Assembly (NCBI GenBank): GCA_009704065.1 | Contig: WLEX01000059.1 | Coordinates: 1-7,376, forward strand | DNA from: Actinomycetota bacterium | Lineage (GTDB): Bacteria > Actinomycetota > Acidimicrobiia > Acidimicrobiales > Ilumatobacteraceae | Direction of reading: 5' to 3' | Length of the DNA stretch: 7,376 nt | Shown: one piece after another, positions 1 through 6,401 of the stretch | Layout: each line of letters starts with the position of its first letter | Position numbering within the stretch: the stretch's first letter is position 1 | Notes under the pieces: model-generated | The model's input: the letters and a program-made list of their open reading frames with translations, nothing else | Told to the model about the DNA's origin: nothing | Database searches by the model: none | Position numbers and translations under genes: made by a program

Positions 1-2908
1 CTGCCGCAAGTGCTTGTTGCACGAGCGAACGAGCCTGAGCCAGTTTGGTTTGATACGTCGCAAAGTCTGGTGGGGATTTTGCTAGAGCTGCATCGGCCTG
101 TGAGAACAGATCTTCCGCTTGGCGCAACAGTTGAGCCGGTGTCGAACCTGTGGCAGGTGCTGTTGGTGTTGTCGTAGGCGACCCGGGCAATGTGGTGCTC
201 GTGACGCCTGTTGCGCCACCAACACGATCGCCAAGATCCATATTGAATCCTGGGAACAACTGTGCAATCACACTTGTGAGGCTGTCGCCAATTACCGAGC
301 GACCATCGTATGAAGCAAGGATCTTTCGCACGAACACCTGCTTGTCAGCACCATCGGGCTGCACGAACATTGGCCTGATGTACACAAGTCCCTTGCCAAC
401 GGGAACTAACTGAAGGTCTCCGTAGGTCACACGTGAACCACGTTGATCGAGAGGCGTAATTGTTTGCGAGATTGCAGGTTCGCTCTCAAACTGTGCCGAC
501 ACAGTTGCAGGCCCTGGAGGTAGAGGCGCCTTAATGTCGTACACCGTGATTTTTCCATAGGTCTTCGGATCGCTAGAAACCACCATGAGGGAGCGCAATT
601 CTTTTCGACTGTCGTCTGCAGAGAACGGAACGAAAGGACGAATCATGCCGAAATATCCAACGTCTGATTTTGCACCAGGCTCATGGAAAATTGAATAGTA
701 CGGACTGAATCGTTCAACAGCTGAGTCTGTTGCATTGATGGAATCGATTGGAGCAATTCCTGTTGCGGCTGTGGCTGTTGTACCACCGGCGGTTTCGGGG
801 GCACTTGCTGGTGCTTGCGCCACACTCCATGCTGCATCGCGATTAAAGAACAAAGTGGCGTCATCGAATTGATAACGACCAAACATGTTTGTCTGTACTC
901 GGAACAAATCTTCTGGATAACGGAAATGCGCAGCTAGTTCTGCGGGCACGGTGGACTTAGCCGCGAACAATTTTGGAAATGCTGCCTTCCACATACGCGC
1001 AATGGGATCCTTTGAATCCATGAGATACAAAGTGACCTCACCGCTGTATGCATCTACAACAGCCTTCACGCTGTTACGTACATAGTTAAACGAGTGGTTA
1101 AGCCCACTGCCTGCACTGAGTTGAGACACATTCGCTGTTTCTGCATATGGATAGCGATTTGAAGTGGTGAATGCATCAACCACCCATTTCACCTGACCAT
1201 TAACTACTACCGAATATGGATCAGAGTCGAGATGTAAGAAAGGAGCGATTTTCGCCACTCGGCTACGAACATCACGCTGCAACAACAACTGTGAATCTTT
1301 GGTGATGAGACCAGAACCAAACAGGTTAAATTCGCCGAAATTAACTGCCAAGGCAATTCGACGAATGAAACTGTTGAATTTGATTCCGCCGTTGCCGACG
1401 AAAGAGGTTTCAGAGCCGCCAGGACATGCTTGTTCTTTTTGAGATGTCTTTACAACTGCATACTCACCAAGACGATCGCCAAAGTAAATCTGCGGCCTTG
1501 TCACTTTCAGATCAATGTAGGAAGGTCGACCATCGTCTGTTGCCACACTGGCAGGCGCTGCGATTACTCCACAGCCGTGTGTGTAAATAAGGTGACGCGA
1601 CACCCATGTGCGGTTGGGGATACCTGCAGGGTTTAATTCACGAGCAGCAACAAGCACTTGTTGCACTCGCCCATCGACTGCGTATCGATCTACGTCGAGA
1701 TCATTGACTGTGTAGAACGAGGTAAGACCTTGGTCGAGCGCAAATCTGTCGAGCATTTGGGTGGGATCAAGTTGACGCACGTCGCGTAATGCTGCATCGT
1801 TCGTAGTGACATCTGCAGATGAGATGTTGCTGAACTCAGTGTTTGAGCGAGCAACATTTGCGATTCCCATCGCAGCCTTTGTAGCAATAATGTTTCGTTG
1901 GATAAATGGCAATTCACGAGTGCTGACGTTTGGTTGCACCACAAACCGTTGTACAACCGCAGGGTAAACAGTGCCGGCTACAAGAGCTGTGATGACCCAG
2001 AGACCCACTGCCAATACAGGAAGGCGCCAACCTTTTTGCCGAATGTTCCACAAGAGCAACGCGGTGACCGCAAGTGACACGAGAATCATGAGATTCAATG
2101 CAGGAAGTTGTGCATTGATATCTGTGTATAGAGCTCCGCGTACTACTCCACGCTCAGATGAGGTGAGATCGTATTTCGACAACCAATAATTAGCGGCGCG
2201 CAACAATGTTCCACCAGCAATAAGAACAGACAAGTGAACCTTTGCTTGAGGCGTAACTCGCTGCACACGGTCTTGTGGTCGGATACTTCCGTTGATGACA
2301 TGAAACGCCACGGTGACGATAGTGATCAATAGCAATCCGCCAAAGCACCAATTCACCACAAACTGTGCAAAGGGCAAACGAAATACGTAGAAGCCAACGT
2401 TGGCTTTGAATTGTGGATCCCCTACAGAAAACGCTTGACGATTTCGGAACATTAACCACTCTTGCCACTGGCTCGATGCAGGCAACCCGAGCATTGCTGC
2501 AATAAGTGCAGCAAGTGCAATGCGCAATTTGCCACGGCTCTTTGCGGTTAACTCACGAATACGCATCACCGTTTGGTCTTCAGGAGTATTGGGCAATGTC
2601 AATGGTGCGATGCGATCGGCAAGTACCAGGTTTACCCACAGGAAGACAAAACTTCCCAGTGTGAATATTGCGGCAAGTTCGACCTTGCTACGAAGAATTG
2701 ACCAATACACATCACTGCGGCCAACGCTGTTGAACCACAACACGTTGATATAAAAAGACGACATGGTCTTTGCACTGAATAGGAGAAGGAGAACAGCTCC
2801 TAGTACTACCGAAACGAGTATTCGTCCCCGTGATGGTTTACCGAAAGTAGGAAGTCGGAATTGTGGGCCACCTGGGCCGCGAGGGGGAAGGTCAGATGAG
2901 TTACGCAC
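1..2908 (-). CDS. UPF0182 family integral membrane protein, 3' end cut by window edge
   Basis: The reading frame is open for 969 codons from a GTG at 2908 to the window edge, and an in-frame TAA lies just upstream, so GTG is the first possible start. The first ~320 residues hold about seven hydrophobic segments (roughly 30-45, 76-96, 128-142, 171-203, 222-240, 267-287, 296-318). A large, probably extracytoplasmic, region follows. It carries family-like motifs: YTHG at 442-445, IYFG at 474-477, SNRYPYAE near 583-590, and FNYVRNSVKAVVDAYSG at about 607-623. Two Ala/Thr/Pro-rich stretches (about 698-720 and 899-923) look like flexible linkers. The C-terminal helical segment after 924, which ends UPF0182 proteins, is nearly complete, so probably only a few residues are missing. 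The family's biochemical function is unknown. The gene lies 17 bases downstream of the DivIVA-MuF gene and is probably co-transcribed with it. Cys446 and Cys495 are discussed as a finding. Confidence 0.93.
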   Translation of the reverse strand, partial: MRNSSDLPPRGPGGPQFRLPTFGKPSRGRILVSVVLGAVLLLLFSAKTMSSFYINVLWFNSVGRSDVYWSILRSKVELAAIFTLGSFVFLWVNLVLADRIAPLTLPNTPEDQTVMRIRELTAKSRGKLRIALAALIAAMLGLPASSQWQEWLMFRNRQAFSVGDPQFKANVGFYVFRLPFAQFVVNWCFGGLLLITIVTVAFHVINGSIRPQDRVQRVTPQAKVHLSVLIAGGTLLRAANYWLSKYDLTSSERGVVRGALYTDINAQLPALNLMILVSLAVTALLLWNIRQKGWRLPVLAVGLWVITALVAGTVYPAVVQRFVVQPNVSTRELPFIQRNIIATKAAMGIANVARSNTEFSNISSADVTTNDAALRDVRQLDPTQMLDRFALDQGLTSFYTVNDLDVDRYAVDGRVQQVLVAARELNPAGIPNRTWVSRHLIYTHGCGVIAAPASVATDDGRPSYIDLKVTRPQIYFGDRLGEYAVVKTSQKEQACPGGSETSFVGNGGIKFNSFIRRIALAVNFGEFNLFGSGLITKDSQLLLQRDVRSRVAKIAPFLHLDSDPYSVVVNGQVKWVVDAFTTSNRYPYAETANVSQLSAGSGLNHSFNYVRNSVKAVVDAYSGEVTLYLMDSKDPIARMWKAAFPKLFAAKSTVPAELAAHFRYPEDLFRVQTNMFGRYQFDDATLFFNRDAAWSVAQAPASAPETAGGTTATAATGIAPIDSINATDSAVERFSPYYSIFHEPGAKSDVGYFGMIRPFVPFSADDSRKELRSLMVVSSDPKTYGKITVYDIKAPLPPGPATVSAQFESEPAISQTITPLDQRGSRVTYGDLQLVPVGKGLVYIRPMFVQPDGADKQVFVRKILASYDGRSVIGDSLTSVIAQLFPGFNMDLGDRVGGATGVTSTTLPGSPTTTPTAPATGSTPAQLLRQAEDLFSQADAALAKSPPDFATYQTKLAQARSLVQQALAA

Positions 2909-2911
2909 GCA

Positions 2912-2929
2912 TTAGGACGCTAGTCCTAA
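2912..2929 (-). promoter_or_regulatory. Perfect inverted repeat spanning a stop codon and the next gene's leader
   Basis: On the minus strand the sequence reads TTAGGAC-TAGC-GTCCTAA: two perfect 7-base arms around a 4-base loop. The UAG stop of the DivIVA-MuF gene (2928-2926) lies in the first arm, as does AGGA, the only Shine-Dalgarno-like run before the UPF0182 GTG at 2908. No run of U follows, so a rho-independent terminator is unlikely. As RNA, the stem would hide the AGGA, and a ribosome reaching the UAG would open it. This suggests translational coupling. The repeat is seen directly; the role is inferred. Confidence 0.4.
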
Positions 2930-4866
2930 GCGGGGCAAACTAGGCATCGGCAGCCCGCATGAGCAGGAGGATGAACATCTCCCGTGGGGAAGTCATCTCC
3001 TCGTGTCACCATGCCGGCAAGAGAATTATCTTCACATTCGCTGCAGCAATGCGATACGGGGTCGACCATCCAGCTGATTGACGTACCTGGCTCAAGAGCC
3101 AAATATGCGCCCTTGCTGTATGACGAGCAGGCGATGTCGTCGACGTGTGTGTCGATGGAGTCCATCTTCCACTTGCGATACACGTCACGCATGAGGCTGG
3201 CCAGCACTTCGCGGTCGCCTTCTGCCTCACCGATTGCGATTCGGGCTTCCTCACGGAAACCAGCAACCAAGCCAGAGGCGATGGTGGCAGTGGTATGGGT
3301 AGAAATTGCCTTTTGTGTGACACGGCGGCTGGAGCCACCAGAATCTTTCACCGACTTCGCGCCAGCGCTTGCAGCAGCCATGGACTCATCTGAGATTGCA
3401 GTTGCATAGCGCAGAGCATGTTCATCGACGGTTCCCAAAATGGCATCGATGTCGAGAGATGATTTCTTGGCTCGAAGATGTTCGAGGACCGAATTTTGTT
3501 CGTCAGCCAATACGCGCTTCAACTTACGAGCAGCTGTAACAACCTGGGCCGCAAGAGCTTCGTTTCGTGTTTCAAAACGTGCTGGATCTGCAGCAATGAC
3601 AGCTGGCTTTTCTTTAACCTTCTTCGCGACTGATTTCTTCTCTGCTGCTGGTGGAGCTGTGGGAGCAATCACTGCAGCTTTTTCTGCAACGTCGACCACA
3701 CTTCCTGCGCGCAGTTTGGCAAAAATATCATCAGCTATTGGCGCTGCTTTTCGCACTGGTGCAGGCTCGTCAACTGCGACAGTCTCTTCGACTGCAGCGA
3801 CTTCTTCCACTACTTCTGGTGTTGCTACTTCTTCTTCCACTTCGGGAAGATCAGTGCGACGGCCACGACCAAATAAAGACACAACATTTGTTTGTGTTGT
3901 TTCAACAGCTTCTACAACTTCAACAGCTTCAACAACAGGTGTGACCACTACTTCAGCTGGCATATGCACAGGATGTTCAGAAACGGGAGTGTGAACACTT
4001 ATCTCTGAAACTATTTCGATTTCAACTTCAAGAGTGTCTTCAGTATCAATCGCTTCGATTTCTGACTCATGATCAAAAATAACTGTTGCACCTACAACTT
4101 CAGGCGCCTTTGTTTCTACAACTTCTTCTTCCGCTTCACGATCAAACATTTTTACTGAAGGATGTTCAGGGTTAACGATGGGAATCGGGCCAGTTGTAGG
4201 TGACAAATCGACAATAAATTCAGGCTCATCGTGAGCATCGGTGAGATTGCCAATCACATCTTCGCTTGCAATACGAGCGCGCTCAAATGCATTGAGCAAA
4301 CGATCGCGTCCGTGCAACAACTGTTCAATTTGTGAACGTGCAGCATCGCGGCGACGGCCCAGTTCTGACAAAACTTTTTCACGGTATTCACGTGCTTCGT
4401 TCACCATGTCGCGACCTTGTTGCTTGGCCATGTCGATCTCAGCCTCGGCATCGTGAGCTGAATCATCACGAATGCGTGCTGCTTCAATGACTGCAGACTC
4501 ACGAATTCGTACAGCATCTTCTGCTGCATCCTTTACCAAACGAGTTGCAGATTCCTCCGCACGATCACGAATCTGTGTACTTGCATCACGTGCAGCAGTA
4601 AGGACTCGTGCTGCTTCTTCACCCAATAATGTGGTGACAGTTTCTTCATCGAGCCGGCCAGGAGCCGACATGCCTCGAGTTTGCATGGCCCGCAGTTCTC
4701 CTTCGAGAAAGCGTTCACGCTCTTGGAGCCGCGCCATTTCGGCAGCCACCATTTTGAGGAAATCACGTACTTCGGCCTGGTCGAAACCCCGGCGATTAGT
4801 GGGAAATGCGGCCGAGCCCACCGCAGCAGGCGACGCGGGGTCGGGTCGGGAGAAAGAGATAGCCAT
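2926..4866 (-). CDS. DivIVA-like coiled-coil protein with C-terminal phage Mu F / SPP1 gp7-like domain
   Basis: This is one uninterrupted 646-codon frame starting at ATG 4866. Residues ~19-60 fit the DivIVA N-terminal pattern: a Phe, then RRGFDQAEVRDFL, then a charged helix. In known DivIVA/Wag31 proteins this part binds membrane and seeds coiled-coil assembly. Residues ~72-205 are a long Ala/Glu/Arg-rich helix, probably coiled coil. Residues ~215-370 are an acidic Val/Glu linker with internal repeats, and ~371-430 is Ala/Lys-rich. The end is different. After a helical region (~430-590), residues 598-646 show W-M-V-D-P, then C608-x2-C611, DDFPTGD, HPPAH (632-636) and CRC (639-641). This resembles the end of Mu F/SPP1 gp7-type minor head proteins, where a Cys pair and PPxHxxCRC close the domain. 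All seven cysteines lie after residue 579. Wag31/DivIVA proteins usually have fewer than 300 residues, so this is not simple Wag31. The ATG has no clear Shine-Dalgarno. The job is unknown; a membrane-associated cytoskeletal or scaffold role is inferred. Confidence 0.85.
   Translation of the reverse strand: MAISFSRPDPASPAAVGSAAFPTNRRGFDQAEVRDFLKMVAAEMARLQERERFLEGELRAMQTRGMSAPGRLDEETVTTLLGEEAARVLTAARDASTQIRDRAEESATRLVKDAAEDAVRIRESAVIEAARIRDDSAHDAEAEIDMAKQQGRDMVNEAREYREKVLSELGRRRDAARSQIEQLLHGRDRLLNAFERARIASEDVIGNLTDAHDEPEFIVDLSPTTGPIPIVNPEHPSVKMFDREAEEEVVETKAPEVVGATVIFDHESEIEAIDTEDTLEVEIEIVSEISVHTPVSEHPVHMPAEVVVTPVVEAVEVVEAVETTQTNVVSLFGRGRRTDLPEVEEEVATPEVVEEVAAVEETVAVDEPAPVRKAAPIADDIFAKLRAGSVVDVAEKAAVIAPTAPPAAEKKSVAKKVKEKPAVIAADPARFETRNEALAAQVVTAARKLKRVLADEQNSVLEHLRAKKSSLDIDAILGTVDEHALRYATAISDESMAAASAGAKSVKDSGGSSRRVTQKAISTHTTATIASGLVAGFREEARIAIGEAEGDREVLASLMRDVYRKWKMDSIDTHVDDIACSSYSKGAYLALEPGTSISWMVDPVSHCCSECEDNSLAGMVTRGDDFPTGDVHPPAHAGCRCLVCPA
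3903..3938. repeat. 18-bp imperfect tandem duplication inside the acidic linker
   Basis: Two adjacent 18-base units (3903-3920 and 3921-3938) match at 15 of 18 positions. On the minus strand they encode part of the VVEAVEVVEAVE stretch (about residues 310-321) of the DivIVA-MuF protein. The unit is a multiple of three, so copy-number change keeps the frame. It belongs to a wider low-complexity region (about 3757-4224) rich in Val, Glu and Ala codons. Confidence 0.6.
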
Positions 4867-4882
4867 TAGGCATCAACAGTAC

Positions 4883-4897
4883 GACCCCTAGAGGGTC
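4883..4897 (-). repeat. Small inverted repeat in the leader of the DivIVA-MuF gene
   Basis: On the minus strand GACCC and GGGTC flank a 5-base spacer, ending 16 bases before the ATG at 4866. It lies in the 57-base gap between the upstream protease stop and this start. It could be a small hairpin in the message or a protein-binding site. With five base pairs it could also be chance. Confidence 0.25.
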
Positions 4898-4923
4898 AGA
4901 TGGTGGCATTATCCACAGGCTGT

Positions 4924-6075
4924 CTACGCAGCCGTTGCCCCCAAGGAGTCTCCCCCATTGGCCCGAAGAATCTTCAGGGCCTCATCAAGGGTGGCGACTT
5001 TTACTATTTTGACTCCCGAACCAGCCGCCTCCCGAGCTGCTTGCACCTCTTCATCGGTTTGACCAGCGGGGACTAAAAACAAGGTTCCTCCCGCGTCGCG
5101 CACCGCCACTGCCTTTTGTTCGAGAGCGCCAATGGCTCCTACTTTTGCATCCTCATTCATGGTTCCCGTTGCCACTACACGACCTCGTCCCATGAGATTT
5201 CCTTTTGTGAGCTCGTCGAGAAGAGCGAGAGTGAATGCGAGCCCTGCAGACGGACCGCCAATATCGGTGGTGGAAATGTTGACATCAAAGGGCAATGTCA
5301 CAGTTCGAGTATCGGCGGGCACAAATCCGATGATGGGCTTACCTGGCGTATCAGGGCTTTCCATTAAGGTGATCGACCGCTTTTCAGCAGTGGCAGGGTT
5401 CGGTTCAGCAGCACCCATTACATATGGGATCACTGTGAGTTCAATCGTGTCGCCTACTGCATGCCCTTTCATCTGATTGGCAAGATCAGCCAAGGTTGGC
5501 GTCGCGACGCCATTGAACTTCGTAATTGTCTCGCCAATCTCCAGCATTTTGCATCCCGAATTCTTTGCCGGTGCGTCTGTACACACAAGATCTTCGACAA
5601 CTACACGTCCAAGAACTAATCGTGCATCGAGTCCTATCTTTTTCATTGCAACATATTCAGCAATTTGTTTTGCGCCATACATCGCCTGAAAACCCACACG
5701 TCGAGCGGCGGTTGGAGTAGTGGTTCCAAAATGTTCTTTATACGTATCGACTTTCACATACGGATCAAGCCAACCCAGAATGCTGTCGAGTATTGATAAT
5801 TGACCACCAAACGCAGTCACGAAATTTATTTCGTTCTTTGCCGGATACCTGTTCGGCGTGAATCCACCTTCTTTTACTGACGCAAAACCAATACGTGGCG
5901 CGACTGCCATCGCTTCACCTGGCGCTATTTCATACCTATCAATTCGTACAAGTGCCATGGCGAATATCGCAACAAGAATCAACCATGAAACTGTGACGAG
6001 TGGCAATGCAACTCGTAAAGATCGTTCGGTTGCAGGTTGTTGTGTTGGTGGGAGAGGTACGATTGGGTCGTTCAT
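4924..6075 (-). CDS. Membrane-anchored PDZ/Lon-like serine protease (YlbL-type, S16 family)
   Basis: This 383-residue protein has a short Pro-rich cytoplasmic N-terminus, one membrane segment (about 22-43) and an extracytoplasmic remainder. A PDZ-like domain lies around 155-217 (EIGETITKFNG, then LADLANQMKG). The S16 Lon-type protease domain follows, with DIGGPSAG at 271-278 (catalytic Ser276) and VGAIGALEQK ending at Lys321, the partner lysine. The 45-residue Ser-Lys spacing fits the Lon dyad. There is no ATPase domain, as expected for the COG3480 group. Its only two cysteines, 165 and 175, bracket a loop at the PDZ edge and could form a disulfide outside the membrane. The frame stays open to 6216, but the extra 47 residues are antisense to the divergent small membrane gene and do not look like family sequence, so ATG 6075 is preferred. 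Probably first gene of the operon with DivIVA-MuF and UPF0182. Substrates are unknown. Confidence 0.9.
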   Translation of the reverse strand: MNDPIVPLPPTQQPATERSLRVALPLVTVSWLILVAIFAMALVRIDRYEIAPGEAMAVAPRIGFASVKEGGFTPNRYPAKNEINFVTAFGGQLSILDSILGWLDPYVKVDTYKEHFGTTTPTAARRVGFQAMYGAKQIAEYVAMKKIGLDARLVLGRVVVEDLVCTDAPAKNSGCKMLEIGETITKFNGVATPTLADLANQMKGHAVGDTIELTVIPYVMGAAEPNPATAEKRSITLMESPDTPGKPIIGFVPADTRTVTLPFDVNISTTDIGGPSAGLAFTLALLDELTKGNLMGRGRVVATGTMNEDAKVGAIGALEQKAVAVRDAGGTLFLVPAGQTDEEVQAAREAAGSGVKIVKVATLDEALKILRANGGDSLGATAA

Positions 6076-6109
6076 GGGTACATCAATCTTTTCATGGTCG
6101 TTGATCGCG

Positions 6110-6397
6110 ATGTCGGCAACGGGCACCGCCATTCGTGCCGTTTGGATTATTGCCTTTGCTGTAATCGCTCTGGCTTTTGTCGATCGTATGAAGCCTGCCA
6201 CGCCGAGACGCCCCATTGTGGTGCGGGTCGATAATAAACCTGCACCTCTCTACCGTGAGCCGACCCCCGACCAGAAGTGGCGGTCACTTGGCAAGTTGTC
6301 AGGTGGCGCATTACTTCTAGGCACTCTTCTCGCATGTGTCCTTGGGTTTATGTTGGCAATTGCATTGCAATTGGTGGGTGGCCTACTTCGGGCCTAA
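6110..6397 (+). CDS. Small protein with two predicted membrane segments, function unknown
   Basis: This 95-residue protein has two clear hydrophobic segments, at about 9-24 and 66-91. Between them lies a ~40-residue basic, Pro-rich loop (RMKPATPRRP, then PLYREPTPDQKWRS). I do not recognise the family. It is accepted as real because the hydrophobic-hydrophilic layout is coherent, the HEAT-repeat gene follows after 4 bases, and its frame reads sensibly only from about here. Upstream of 6110 the same frame is antisense to the protease coding region. In-frame alternatives are TTG at 6101 and ATG at 6074, the latter overlapping the protease start by 2 bases. None has a good Shine-Dalgarno. Divergent from the protease across only 34 bases. 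The loop could face the cytoplasm, judged by its positive charge. Confidence 0.75.
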   Translation: MSATGTAIRAVWIIAFAVIALAFVDRMKPATPRRPIVVRVDNKPAPLYREPTPDQKWRSLGKLSGGALLLGTLLACVLGFMLAIALQLVGGLLRA

Positions 6398-6401
6398 GCA
6401 C

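Noticed and set aside
1..2908. Several 60-90 codon frames on both strands inside the UPF0182 gene
   Set aside because: The single 969-codon minus-strand frame carries consistent family motifs throughout. The short frames are overlaps with no domain signal.
2926..3310. Prophage remnant explaining the MuF-like end
   Set aside because: No portal, terminase, capsid, integrase or attachment repeats are nearby. The domain is in frame with a bacterial-type coiled-coil protein between two core genes, so a fused domain fits better than a phage remnant.
2984..3409. 141-codon plus-strand frame
   Set aside because: Antisense to the MuF-like domain. No recognisable domain and no partner context.
3440..3994. 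184-codon plus-strand frame rich in Ser/Thr/Ala
   Set aside because: It is the antisense shadow of the Val/Glu/Ala-rich linker on the minus strand. Its Ser/Thr repeats follow from the reverse complement of that coding sequence.
4472..4891. 139-codon plus-strand frame rich in Arg/Ser/Ala
   Set aside because: Antisense of the Ala/Glu/Arg coiled-coil region of the DivIVA-MuF gene. Compositional shadow only.
4908..4913. GATAAT on the minus strand as a -10 box for the DivIVA-MuF gene
   Set aside because: It is close to TATAAT, but the best -35-like match (TAGACA, 4921-4926) is only 7 bases away instead of about 17. The sequence alone does not support a promoter.
5858..6109. Longer start for the plus-strand small membrane protein
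   Set aside because: The extra 84 residues lie antisense to the protease coding region and read as arbitrary sequence. The hydrophobic layout begins only after ATG 6110.
6076..6216. 47-residue N-terminal extension of the Lon-like protease
   Set aside because: It is antisense to the start of the small membrane protein, does not resemble family N-termini, and puts extra sequence before the natural membrane anchor. ATG 6075 gives a normal layout.
6336..6401. Earlier start for the HEAT-repeat gene
   Set aside because: It would overlap the membrane gene by 62 bases and add residues that fit no HEAT repeat. ATG 6402 follows the preceding stop directly.
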